A DNA stretch of 64,000 nt, taken from NCBI GenBank assembly GCA_036496605.1, contig DASXKV010000046.1:1-64000 (forward strand), given 5' to 3'. Both the position numbers and the translations under genes were made by a program. This stretch comes from Gemmatimonadaceae bacterium (GTDB lineage Bacteria > Gemmatimonadota > Gemmatimonadetes > Gemmatimonadales > Gemmatimonadaceae). Numbering within the stretch: position 1 is the stretch's first letter; each line of letters starts with the position of its first letter. Below are positions 1 through 8,328 of the stretch, piece by piece. The notes beneath the pieces are model-generated. The model worked only from the letters and a program-made list of their open reading frames with translations, did no database searches and had not been told where the DNA came from.

Positions 1-434
1 CAAGAGAATGCTGTACTCGATGCGCTGCTCCGCGCGCAACCGTTTCTCGACGAGAATGCCGCATCGCTCACGGGCGTCGATCTCACCGCCGCCCGCAAGC
101 GACTCGACGACGTCGTGGTGACGTTTACCGCGCACGCGTTCCATCAGGACGTGGGCAGTCGCGGCGCGAAAGGGGAGACCGCGAAGCAGCGCCAGCTTCG
201 TCTCGAGCTGCGCCGACACCCAGATGGAGCCCGTCGCCGTCATTGCACGACGGAATCTCCGAACGACTCCGGAGTTCGTCTCACTGAATCGCTGTTGCAT
301 GCGTGGCAGGCCGTGCGAGACGCCGGAGAACCGGTGCTGCAAAGGCACCGGCAGTAGCACCGACGCCTACGGGAGTAGAAGCATCAGCTGTAACGCTTCC
401 GGTGAGCGAAAGCACGCCGGCTGCGGCGGCCTAA
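1..434 (+). pseudogene. Decayed 3' end of a hypothetical gene, frameshifted and cut by the window edge
   Basis: Frame 1 is open from base 1 and reads like the tail of a helical protein (DDVVVTFTAHAFHQDVGSRG, then GETAKQRQLRLEL). Near base 210 the sensible reading moves to frame 2 (ADTQMEPVAVIARRNL, TTPEF). From about 330 it moves to frame 3, where an Ala/Pro/Thr-rich tail (GAAKAPAVAPTPTGVEAS) runs to a TAA at 432-434. Three frames in 430 bases, each protein-like only in part, suggest a broken gene that has lost a middle section. The family is not identified; from memory only, the frame 1 and frame 2 pieces resemble adjacent parts of one conserved hypothetical protein. Alternatively the frame 1 protein simply ends at 357 and the rest is noise. 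Confidence 0.4.
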
Positions 435-435
435 C

Positions 436-595
436 CGCGGTAGAGGGTAGAGGGTAGAGGGTAGAGGGTAGAGGGTAGAGGGTAGAGGGTAGAGGGTAGA
501 GGGTAGACGGCCACTCTGTACACTCTACACTCTGCCCTCTACCCAATACTCTCCACCCTCTACCCTCTGCCCAATACTTTCTACACTCTACTGGT
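436..595. repeat. TAGAGGG tandem heptad array followed by a degenerate inverted copy
   Basis: Bases 441-507 contain about nine and a half copies of TAGAGGG. Bases 511-592 are C/T-rich with degenerate CCCTCTA units, the inverted complement, so the region can form a long imperfect hairpin. The G-rich half also fits the G-quadruplex pattern (GGG tracts, 4-nt loops). It lies between the decayed gene and the hexosaminidase gene, within about 15 bases of the latter's start. Similar arrays occur at 15860, 24672 and 51005. Confidence 0.9.
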
Positions 596-606
596 GCGAG
601 TCTCTC

Positions 607-2706
607 ATGACGCTACGAAGCCCTTTCTTTCTTCTGAGTTTCGTCGCCACCACGGCGCTGAATGCTCAATTGGCTCTCATTCCGAAGCCACGCGAAATCA
701 CGCCGCTCGGCACGACCGCGCTGCGTAACGGCCTCACGATCGACGCTCCCGCCAACGCCGACGACCGCTTCGCCGCGAACGACCTCGCGACGACCCTCCG
801 CGACCGCGGCGTCAATGCCCGCGTCGCAACTGGAGCGGCAAGTGCGCGCATCACTCTTCTCCGCGCCAGCTCGCCAACTGCCCAGAGGCTCCTCGTCGCC
901 CAGAAGCTGACCCTCACCGGCCCCGCCCGCGACGAAGGCTACGTCATTATCAGCGAGGGCACGCACCTCACGGTGATCGGTGCGACGAGCGCCGGCGTCT
1001 TCTACGGCGCGCAGACGGTCAAGCAACTGGTCGAAGGCAGTGGTCCGAGCGCGACGCTCCACCGGGTCCGCATCCGCGACTGGCCCGCGCTTCGCTACCG
1101 CGGCCTCCACGACGACTTGTCACGCGGACCTGTGCCAACCCTGGAGTTCCAAAAAAAACAGGTCCGTACCTTCGCCGAGTACAAAATCAACGTTTACTCA
1201 CCCTACTTCGAGCAAACGCTCACCTACGCCTCGAACCCCCTTGCCGCGCCGCCGGGCGGGGCGATGTCGGCGAGCGACGTCCGCGCACTCGTCGCCTACG
1301 CCAACCTATACCATATAGATGTGATCCCCGAGCAGGAGGCCTTCGGGCACCTCCACCATCTGCTCAAGTACGAGATCTACTCGCCGCTCGCCGAGACGCC
1401 CCACGGGCACGTGCTCGCGCCGGGACAGCCGGGGTCGATGGACCTGATCAAGCAGATGTTCGCCGAAATTGATACCCTCTTTCCGAGCCGCTTCATCCAC
1501 CTCGGCGCCGACGAGACCTTCGAGCTCGGCCGCGGCCAGACGATGGATAGCGTCCGCGCCAAGGGACTCGGCGCCGTCTACATCGGCTTTCTCCAGCAGA
1601 TCGAGCAGGCGCTCCGGCCGACCGGCAAGCGGTTCCTCTTCTGGGGCGACATCGCGCAGAATAGCCCGGATCTCGTAAAGACGCTGCCCAAGGACATGAT
1701 CGCCGTCGCGTGGGAGTACGATCCCGCGCCAAAGTTCGATCGCCTGATCACGCCATTCACCGACGCGGGTCTGGAGACGTGGGTGGCGCCCGGCGTCAAC
1801 AACTGGAGCCGCGTCTGGCCCAACTTCGCCAACGCCCTCGCCAACATCCAGGGATTCATTCGCGACGGCCAACGGCTTGGCGTTACGGGCGCTCTCAACA
1901 CGAGCTGGGACGACGACGGTGAGGCGCTCTTCAATCAGACCTGGTACGCGGTACTCTTCGGCGCCGCGGCAAGCTGGCAGCAGGGAGAGAGCAGCATCGA
2001 TGACTTCCAGCGTTCGTTCGGCCGCGTCTTCCATGGCGATACCACCGGCCTCATCGACGCCGCGCAGCGGGAACTGATCGCCGCGCACACGGTGCTGCAG
2101 CGCCAGGGCGTCGGCGACGCGAACGATTTCCTCTACTGGCTCGATCCATACACCGATGAGGGAATGCTAACGGCCGATCGCATTCGGCCGGCGCTTCACG
2201 ATTTGCGAGTACTTGCCGAATCCGCGCTCGTGAACGTCGCCAGGGCGCGCCAGGCTCAACCCGGACTCCGCGAGGCCGATGCGCTCGACGCGCTGGAGCT
2301 CGGTGCCCGTCGGGTCGACTTCATCGGTATGAAATTCCAGTTCGCGGACGAGATTTCGGCGATGTACGCCCGAGCCGCCGCGGCGGACACGTCGCGGGAG
2401 GGCCGGACCAACGCTGGCCGAGACCTCTCGGACATCAGCGGGACAAACGGACGGACACAGGACTTGCGCGACGGGTACACGCTCGGCCGAGAGCTCTATG
2501 ACAAAGCATGGGGACGTGAGAACAAGCCGTATTGGGAAGGGAATGTGCTTGCCCGTTACGACAAGGCGACCCAGCTCTGGATCGATCGCATGGATCGGCT
2601 GACGCAAGCACGCCGCGAGTGGTCGCGGACGCGTCGGCTTCCGCCGCCCGATTCGGTGGGAATTCGATTGCCGAAATCGGGTTCAACAGTGTCGAGTTTG
2701 CGCTAG
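607..2706 (+). CDS. Beta-N-acetylhexosaminidase, glycoside hydrolase family 20
   Basis: A 699-residue exported glycosidase expected to release terminal N-acetylhexosamine from chitin oligosaccharides, peptidoglycan fragments or glycans. Residues 1-20 form a signal peptide ending in NAQ. The N-terminal domain (to about 155) contains GVFYGAQTVKQL, typical of the GH20b domain. The TIM barrel opens with YRGLHDDLSRGPVP and carries the family signature HLGADETFELG with the Asp302-Glu303 catalytic pair, where Asp orients the substrate acetamido group and Glu is the acid/base. Later the tryptophan-rich NTSWDDDGE lines the pocket. The C-terminal 200 residues are helical. The ATG follows the heptad repeat directly with no clear Shine-Dalgarno. 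The family assignment is firm; the natural substrate is not deducible. Confidence 0.93.
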   Translation: MTLRSPFFLLSFVATTALNAQLALIPKPREITPLGTTALRNGLTIDAPANADDRFAANDLATTLRDRGVNARVATGAASARITLLRASSPTAQRLLVAQKLTLTGPARDEGYVIISEGTHLTVIGATSAGVFYGAQTVKQLVEGSGPSATLHRVRIRDWPALRYRGLHDDLSRGPVPTLEFQKKQVRTFAEYKINVYSPYFEQTLTYASNPLAAPPGGAMSASDVRALVAYANLYHIDVIPEQEAFGHLHHLLKYEIYSPLAETPHGHVLAPGQPGSMDLIKQMFAEIDTLFPSRFIHLGADETFELGRGQTMDSVRAKGLGAVYIGFLQQIEQALRPTGKRFLFWGDIAQNSPDLVKTLPKDMIAVAWEYDPAPKFDRLITPFTDAGLETWVAPGVNNWSRVWPNFANALANIQGFIRDGQRLGVTGALNTSWDDDGEALFNQTWYAVLFGAAASWQQGESSIDDFQRSFGRVFHGDTTGLIDAAQRELIAAHTVLQRQGVGDANDFLYWLDPYTDEGMLTADRIRPALHDLRVLAESALVNVARARQAQPGLREADALDALELGARRVDFIGMKFQFADEISAMYARAAAADTSREGRTNAGRDLSDISGTNGRTQDLRDGYTLGRELYDKAWGRENKPYWEGNVLARYDKATQLWIDRMDRLTQARREWSRTRRLPPPDSVGIRLPKSGSTVSSLR

Positions 2707-2858
2707 CTCCTGTAGCGGATTCGCGACAAACGTCCGCTCGCAAAAGGCACGGTTAGCCCCACGCAGCAACGATTTCGCTGGGCGATCGCGCTTTCGTGAC
2801 TGCGGTCACACCGCGCATGAACTTTGCCTTGGCGTGCATCACCGATTTGGGGGTGCAC

Positions 2859-3077
2859 ATGAAGCCAGGTTCGCTGCGAGTAGTTACAATCGACGATCAA
2901 CGATGGGTCGTCCGCACCGTGTTCCGAGTTCGCACGGGTCCTGATCCGCGCGAATCATCGCTTCGGTTCTTCAACGGCGCCGAGTCGCGCTACGTCCGGA
3001 ATTATCCGGAGGACTGGCCTGCGCTGCCGGAAAGCGAGCTGACCTCCATCTTCGAGCGCGCCGAGCCGCGGTCGTAG
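2859..3077 (+). CDS. Small hypothetical protein, about 72 residues
   Basis: A short soluble protein with a beta-rich start (SLRVVTIDDQRWVVRTVFRV) and an acidic end containing NYPEDWPALPESELTSIFE. The spacing of the W-x-V strand, the RYVRNYP segment and the W..L...EL ending resembles small conserved proteins that I associate with Gemmatimonadota; that is from memory and unverified. I chose ATG 2859, preceded by a run of five G, rather than the ATG at 2796 or 2817, because residues upstream look unlike the rest. No signal peptide or membrane segment. Function unknown. It stands alone between the hexosaminidase and the kinase. Confidence 0.55.
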   Translation: MKPGSLRVVTIDDQRWVVRTVFRVRTGPDPRESSLRFFNGAESRYVRNYPEDWPALPESELTSIFERAEPRS

Positions 3078-3241
3078 TCAAACTACACACGACAGACCCA
3101 GGACCGGGATGTGACCCCAATGTCATGTCCCGGCCGTATCATTTACTGGGCCTGCGGCGGCGGATAACATCGCTCTGGCGCCTTGCCCAAACACCTGTAC
3201 GTTAGAGCGCGTTAACCTTTCTTCGTTCAGGTGTCGCGACT

Positions 3242-5779
3242 GTGTCGTCGCAATTACTCGAAGAGCTTCGCGAAGCACTGCAGGAGCATTACGCCGTGGA
3301 GTCCGAGGTCGGGCGCGGCGGGATGGCTACGGTATTTCTGGCCGAAGATCTCAAGCACGGCCGGCGCGTCGCGATCAAGGTTCTGAGCCCGGAGCTGTCG
3401 TCGTCGATCGACAGCGATCGCTTCAAACGCGAAATCCAGATCGCCGCCCGGCTCAACCATCCGCACATTCTGCCGGTCTTCGATTCGGGCGACGCGAACG
3501 GACTGCTCTACTACGTAATGCCGTTCGTCGAGGGCGAGTCGCTCCGCGGACGGCTCAAGCGCGAGATGCAACTGCCGATCGACGACGCGATAGCGATCTC
3601 GTGCGAGGTCGCGGACGCGCTTTCGTATGCGCACTCGTTTGGCGTCGTCCATCGAGACATCAAGCCCGAGAACATCCTCCTGCACGGTGGGCACGCCGTC
3701 GTTGCCGACTATGGAATCGCGCGAGTGATCCAGGATGCCGGCGGGGAAAAGCTGACGCAGACCGGTATGTCGGTGGGCACCGCGGCGTACATGAGCCCCG
3801 AGCAGTTCAGCGGCGAGAACATCGACGGGCGGAGCGATCTGTATAGCCTCGCCTGCGTGTTGTACGAGATGTTGGTGGGCGAGGTGCCGTTCACGGGCCC
3901 TAACGCGATCGCGATCATGGCGCGGCACACGATGGAGCTGCCGCCGTCGATCCAGATCGTCCGTGGGACAGTGCCTGACGAGTTGGAGGGCGCGATCATG
4001 CACGCCCTCGAGAAGGTACCGGCGGACCGTTTCGCGACCGTTGCACAGTTCAAGGACGCGTTGCTGGGGCAGGGCGCGACGAGCACGTACGCGCGGCGGA
4101 CGCGCGCACAGACGAGGCAGCACGAAGCGCAGACCGCAAGAATCAAAGTCGTGAGGCGACGCCGTCGCACGCTGGCGTACGGTGCGGCGGCGATGCTGCT
4201 ACTGGCGGCTGGAAGCCTTGCCGCGAGGTACTATTTGTGGCCGCCGAAGCCGAAGACCGGCCACGTCCTTTCCGGCGACGTCGATCTCCGCCGCTTGGCC
4301 GTGTTATATGTGGAAGATCTGAGCCGCGACTCGTCGCTCCATGATGTCGCGACTGGATTGACCAAGTCCCTCATCGATCGCCTCGGGGAGGTAGAGGGGC
4401 TTCAGGTGATATCGGTTGAGGGCGTGGCACCGTTTGCCAAAACGTCCATTGCGACCGACAGCATTGCGCGTGCACTGCATGTGGGAACGCTCGTGCGGGC
4501 CAGCATCGAACCGGCTGGCAATCAATTGCACGTCGCCGTTAGGCTCGTCGATGGATCGAGTGGCGTTGATCTGGACCGTTCGGGATTCGACGTGCCCAAG
4601 GGAGCATTTCTGAGTGCGCGCGATTCGCTGGTGCAACGGGTGTCGGACCTGTTGCGCCAGCGGTTAGGCGAAGAAGTACGGATGCGCGAGTTGCGGAGCG
4701 GCACGACGAATGTCGAGGCGTGGGCGCTGGTGCAGCGCGTCGATAATAGTCGACGCCAAGCCGAACAATTGAGCGAGGTTGGTGACAGCGTCGGCGCCGC
4801 GCGACAGTACGCCATCTCCGATTCGCTTGCCGCACGAGCCGCGGAACTCGATGCACAGTGGTCGGAGCCGCTCGTCCAACGCGCCACGATCGCTCATATC
4901 AGAGCGCGTTTGACGAGGGATCCAGTTGAGATTCGTGCCCACGCCGATACCGGTCTGCGGTATGTGGCCCGGGCGCTGGAGCTCGATCCCCGCGATGCGA
5001 GCGCGCTCGAGATGCGCGCTCGGCTCATCTATGATCCCGTGTCTCTTGGACTGGTTCGAAACCAGCAAGATATCGACGCGATTCTCGACAAATCGGAACG
5101 CGACCTTCGTGACGCGGTGACGTTCGCGCCCCGGCGTGCCACTGCATGGCAGGCGCTCAGCGTCATCGAAGACGCAAAGAAGAATGTGTCGGAGGCAATG
5201 GTAGCTGCGCGCAAGGCGTACGAGACCGATGCCTACCTCCGCGCCGCGCCCACCATTCTCTGGTCGATGTTCCAGACGTCGTACAATCTCGAGCAGTTCT
5301 CCGACGCCCTTCACTGGTGCGATGAAGGGCACCGCCGGTTCCCCGCGACTCCGGCGTTCGTCCGCTGCCGGTTGTATTTGTCCTTCACTAAAGCAGTCAC
5401 GCCGGATCCAGATGAGGCCTGGCACCTCGTTCGTGAGCTGGAGCAGATCACACCGAAGCCGATGTGGGAGTATCAGAAGCGTGAGGCGGAGATCCTCACG
5501 TCAATCGTTCTCTATCGCGCGAACTTGAGTGACAGCGCGCACCACGTTCTCGAGCGAACGGCAGCGGGTCCAGACATCGATCCGCGTGGAGAGCTGGTTG
5601 CGTTGCGGGCTCTCGCCCACGAAAACTTCGGCGAAACCGACCAGGCAATCACGCTCATCGAACAAGCTTTCGCGACACACCCAGAGCACCGCGCCGGCTT
5701 CGGCCGGATGAATGCTTGGTGGTGGCGCGATCTGCAGAAGAGTCCCCGCTTCAAGACGCTGATCGCATCCGGCCGCTGA
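3242..5779 (+). CDS. Transmembrane Ser/Thr protein kinase with TPR-like C-terminal domain
   Basis: An 845-residue eukaryotic-type (Hanks) kinase starting at GTG. Residues 1-280 are the kinase domain: glycine loop GRGGMA at 24-29, ATP lysine in VAIKVL (Lys46), catalytic loop HRDIKPEN (Asp139), metal-binding DYG at 156-158 in place of the usual DFG, and a GTAAYMSPEQ activation-loop end. A basic stretch and one membrane helix (about 308-327) follow. The periplasmic side begins with a domain like those in adenylate cyclase/TPR signalling proteins (RLAVLYVEDLSRD, VGTLVRASIEP). It continues with helical TPR-like repeats to the end. The design suggests a membrane sensor that phosphorylates cytoplasmic targets. 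It is transcribed alone. Targets and ligand are not evident. Confidence 0.9.
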   Translation: MSSQLLEELREALQEHYAVESEVGRGGMATVFLAEDLKHGRRVAIKVLSPELSSSIDSDRFKREIQIAARLNHPHILPVFDSGDANGLLYYVMPFVEGESLRGRLKREMQLPIDDAIAISCEVADALSYAHSFGVVHRDIKPENILLHGGHAVVADYGIARVIQDAGGEKLTQTGMSVGTAAYMSPEQFSGENIDGRSDLYSLACVLYEMLVGEVPFTGPNAIAIMARHTMELPPSIQIVRGTVPDELEGAIMHALEKVPADRFATVAQFKDALLGQGATSTYARRTRAQTRQHEAQTARIKVVRRRRRTLAYGAAAMLLLAAGSLAARYYLWPPKPKTGHVLSGDVDLRRLAVLYVEDLSRDSSLHDVATGLTKSLIDRLGEVEGLQVISVEGVAPFAKTSIATDSIARALHVGTLVRASIEPAGNQLHVAVRLVDGSSGVDLDRSGFDVPKGAFLSARDSLVQRVSDLLRQRLGEEVRMRELRSGTTNVEAWALVQRVDNSRRQAEQLSEVGDSVGAARQYAISDSLAARAAELDAQWSEPLVQRATIAHIRARLTRDPVEIRAHADTGLRYVARALELDPRDASALEMRARLIYDPVSLGLVRNQQDIDAILDKSERDLRDAVTFAPRRATAWQALSVIEDAKKNVSEAMVAARKAYETDAYLRAAPTILWSMFQTSYNLEQFSDALHWCDEGHRRFPATPAFVRCRLYLSFTKAVTPDPDEAWHLVRELEQITPKPMWEYQKREAEILTSIVLYRANLSDSAHHVLERTAAGPDIDPRGELVALRALAHENFGETDQAITLIEQAFATHPEHRAGFGRMNAWWWRDLQKSPRFKTLIASGR

Positions 5780-5893
5780 GTAAGCGGAGTTCCACGCGAA
5801 GCGCCAGCATCAGCAACAGAATTTCTGCGCTCTACCGACGGCTAACATCTTCCGTCGCCTTTCATTTGCTTTCACTAACCGAGGATGGTTGCT

Positions 5894-8251
5894 ATGAACT
5901 CTTTAACGCGAAGATACTTCCCGCTCCTTTTGCTGCTGGTAACTCTCGGAGTCTCGGCCTGCTCGGACCGCATGACCGATCCGCGGCAGCTGCGTCCGGG
6001 ACAAGCGGGGAAAGAGATCGTTGACGGCAATCACGGCGGTAATACCGACGTGTTCTTCCTGCCTCCGATTGTCGGCAACCCGAACAAGGCACCGGGCTAC
6101 GGTGATCCGTTCCAGGCCGGACTGCCCGTTTCGTTTGTTATCACGGACCAGAGCACGAACGCCGTCGTGAAGACATTTCCGCCATCGGGCGTTCAGGTCG
6201 ACCTAACGAACCAGTTCTATTCTGCAAATTGGAACACCAAAGGGACTCCGATCGACCTCACACACCAATACCGTATTCAGGTGGCCGTCGGGACGAAGAA
6301 CATTGCGCACGCCGACGTGGTGTTCGGTGCCGACGCGCGCAGTTTGAAGAATGTCGATACTGACGACTTCATCACGCTCGTAGATGGCCAGACGCTTCCC
6401 ATCAAGGTGCGCATCGAGCAGGGCTGGGATTGTCTGGACAAAACGAGCTGCGTAACGGCGGTCGTACCGACGACCATTCCTTCGGGTCAGACCGTGACCG
6501 TGACCACGGGAGGCACGTTACCCAACTCTGTCCGATTCACATCAAACAGCAGTGGGATCTGGGCGACCAATGTCGATGGATCTCCCCTGACTGGCCCCGT
6601 AACCGTAACCGTTCAGGACATCTCGAGCCTCCATTCCGAGTCGTCGGGTGGTTGCGCGAGTGGCCTCGGCATTCGGCTCAGCCAGAATCATTGCGTGCAG
6701 ATCACGACCGATCCGGTAATCAAGCTCGCCTCGCCGGCGACCGTCGGCACCTGCTTGGCGAATCCTGGTGACGATCGACAGCTGCTCGTCAAGTACAGCA
6801 CCAATCCGAATCATCCGGAGCCAACCCGATTCTTGGCGGATGCGCCGCCGCCCAGCAACTGTCCTCCGCCGCAGATCGGCTCGGCGATTCATTCATCCAA
6901 TCCGCTAGTGCGATTTGCCGCGAGCACGCTGTCGTATTTGGGTCGCGGTCTGAGCTGGGTTGCTGGAGTGCGTACCGTGTACGCGTTCGATACGGGCGTG
7001 GGTGGGATCGTCCAGAGCGGCGACGGCTTCAGCTCAATCTCCCCGGCTTTCCCCGAGCAGATGGCGATTTTCAGCGGCGACGCGCAGCAAGCGGTTGCCG
7101 GCACCCAAACAGGCAGTGACCTCGTCGTGCACCTTGCGTATGTGCACGATGTTGGCGAAGGGGGACTCAGTCCGGATGTTCTGGGTGCGAGCCTAACGTG
7201 TACGGCCCTCACCGCGGGAGCCAATTTTACAGCCGCTCACATCAGCAGCGTTGCCGCGACCGAACTGGGTAATGGTAGATACTCCTGCGGTAGTCCCTTC
7301 CTCTCTCAAACCGTAGGCCCGAATCAGTTCAAGGTCACCGCCGCGGGTCTCCTCGACGCGGTGCTGTTCGATACCGGCGACGAACCTGTTCTGCTGCAGG
7401 GAAGCGTCACGTTCACGGAGCAAGGCATTGTATCGCCAATCGCCAGCGTGTCGATCGATCAGCCTTCGCTGAACCTTCAGGTGGATGACGAGCCCGTACT
7501 GAATGCAACCGTGGCGCTGACACAGGGTACCCAAGCCTCGACCGCGGTGAACTGGACGATCTTGAGCAGCAATCCAAGTGGCGCGATCGGTATTAAGCCC
7601 GCCGGCAACGCCGTGGAATTGATCGCAAACGCACTCGGTACGGCGACGGTCCGCGCGACATCGGTTGCCGATCCGTCCAAGCATGCCGACGCGACAATAA
7701 CCATCACGCAAAGTTTCTCTGGCGAGGTGGGCGACTCCACCGGAGATGCGGCGCAGCCTCCGGAACAAATCCCGGCTCCGGACCTCATCTCTGCGTCGCT
7801 GACAGCAGCCAGAGGCAATCTGAGCATAGTGATCCGATTTGCGCCCGGCTCCCGTGTCAGTAGCACGATAGGTCGCATCTCGTTCGACACCGATAAAGAC
7901 ATTACGACGGGACTTTCCGGTCTCGATGCCGCCCACACCGATGCCGACAAGATCGGCGTCGATTATGTCATGCTCGTCGGTTCGGGCTTCAATAGCGGCA
8001 ATGCACAGCTGATCGAGATTCAAGGGACTTCATCGGTCAGCGTCGGCAACTTCGCCGCCGAGTACGTGGGTGACGAGATCCACGTCACGATTCCACTGTC
8101 TGCTCTGGGCAGCAACGGGAGCCTGAATTTCAAGGCGGAGTCCGAAGTGCTCCTCAGCACTGGGCAAATCACTCCATTCCTTGATATCGCGCCCGATGCT
8201 GGGCTGCCGGTGGGTACCACATTCCCAACTGTTCCCGCGCCGATCGGCTGA
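5894..8251 (+). CDS. Secreted lipoprotein with bacterial Ig-like domain
   Basis: A 785-residue exported protein. The signal peptide MNSLTRRYFPLLLLLVTLG ends in a lipobox (VSAC), so Cys23 should be lipidated. ATG 5894 is preferred over 5885 because a GAGG motif lies about 10 bases upstream and the signal peptide then begins with a normal basic n-region. The middle is beta-rich and Thr/Ser/Gly-rich. A BIG2-like Ig repeat starts near SIDQPSLNLQVDDEPVL. The last 150 residues form a separate beta domain (GRISFDTDKDITTG, DKIGVDYVMLVG) resembling surface-protein C-terminal domains. No enzyme motif is visible. A surface adhesion or matrix role is an inference from the fold type. The gene ends at the strong terminator hairpin shared with the convergent peptidase gene. 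Confidence 0.8.
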   Translation: MNSLTRRYFPLLLLLVTLGVSACSDRMTDPRQLRPGQAGKEIVDGNHGGNTDVFFLPPIVGNPNKAPGYGDPFQAGLPVSFVITDQSTNAVVKTFPPSGVQVDLTNQFYSANWNTKGTPIDLTHQYRIQVAVGTKNIAHADVVFGADARSLKNVDTDDFITLVDGQTLPIKVRIEQGWDCLDKTSCVTAVVPTTIPSGQTVTVTTGGTLPNSVRFTSNSSGIWATNVDGSPLTGPVTVTVQDISSLHSESSGGCASGLGIRLSQNHCVQITTDPVIKLASPATVGTCLANPGDDRQLLVKYSTNPNHPEPTRFLADAPPPSNCPPPQIGSAIHSSNPLVRFAASTLSYLGRGLSWVAGVRTVYAFDTGVGGIVQSGDGFSSISPAFPEQMAIFSGDAQQAVAGTQTGSDLVVHLAYVHDVGEGGLSPDVLGASLTCTALTAGANFTAAHISSVAATELGNGRYSCGSPFLSQTVGPNQFKVTAAGLLDAVLFDTGDEPVLLQGSVTFTEQGIVSPIASVSIDQPSLNLQVDDEPVLNATVALTQGTQASTAVNWTILSSNPSGAIGIKPAGNAVELIANALGTATVRATSVADPSKHADATITITQSFSGEVGDSTGDAAQPPEQIPAPDLISASLTAARGNLSIVIRFAPGSRVSSTIGRISFDTDKDITTGLSGLDAAHTDADKIGVDYVMLVGSGFNSGNAQLIEIQGTSSVSVGNFAAEYVGDEIHVTIPLSALGSNGSLNFKAESEVLLSTGQITPFLDIAPDAGLPVGTTFPTVPAPIG

Positions 8252-8270
8252 TCAGCATGGCGGTTGCTGA

Positions 8271-8309
8271 AACGTGAACGGCGGCTCGCACGGAGCCGCC
8301 GTTCACGTT
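8271..8309. terminator. Perfect 17-bp hairpin between convergent genes
   Basis: AACGTGAACGGCGGCTC (8271-8287) and its exact complement (8293-8309) flank a 5-base loop. The hairpin sits between the stop codons of the lipoprotein gene (+) and the S9 peptidase gene (-), so it should terminate transcription from both sides. A long U-tract is absent. The right arm ends in CGTTAGG, one of the repeated genome motifs. Confidence 0.8.
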
Positions 8310-8328
8310 AGGTAGCGGCTCGCGACGC

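Noticed and set aside
441-507. CRISPR-like or telomere-like array
   Set aside because: Units are contiguous heptads without spacers; neither CRISPR nor a linear chromosome end is supported.
1306-2088. Long minus-strand ORF opposite the hexosaminidase gene
   Set aside because: Composition is that of an antisense frame of a GC-rich gene; no recognisable domain.
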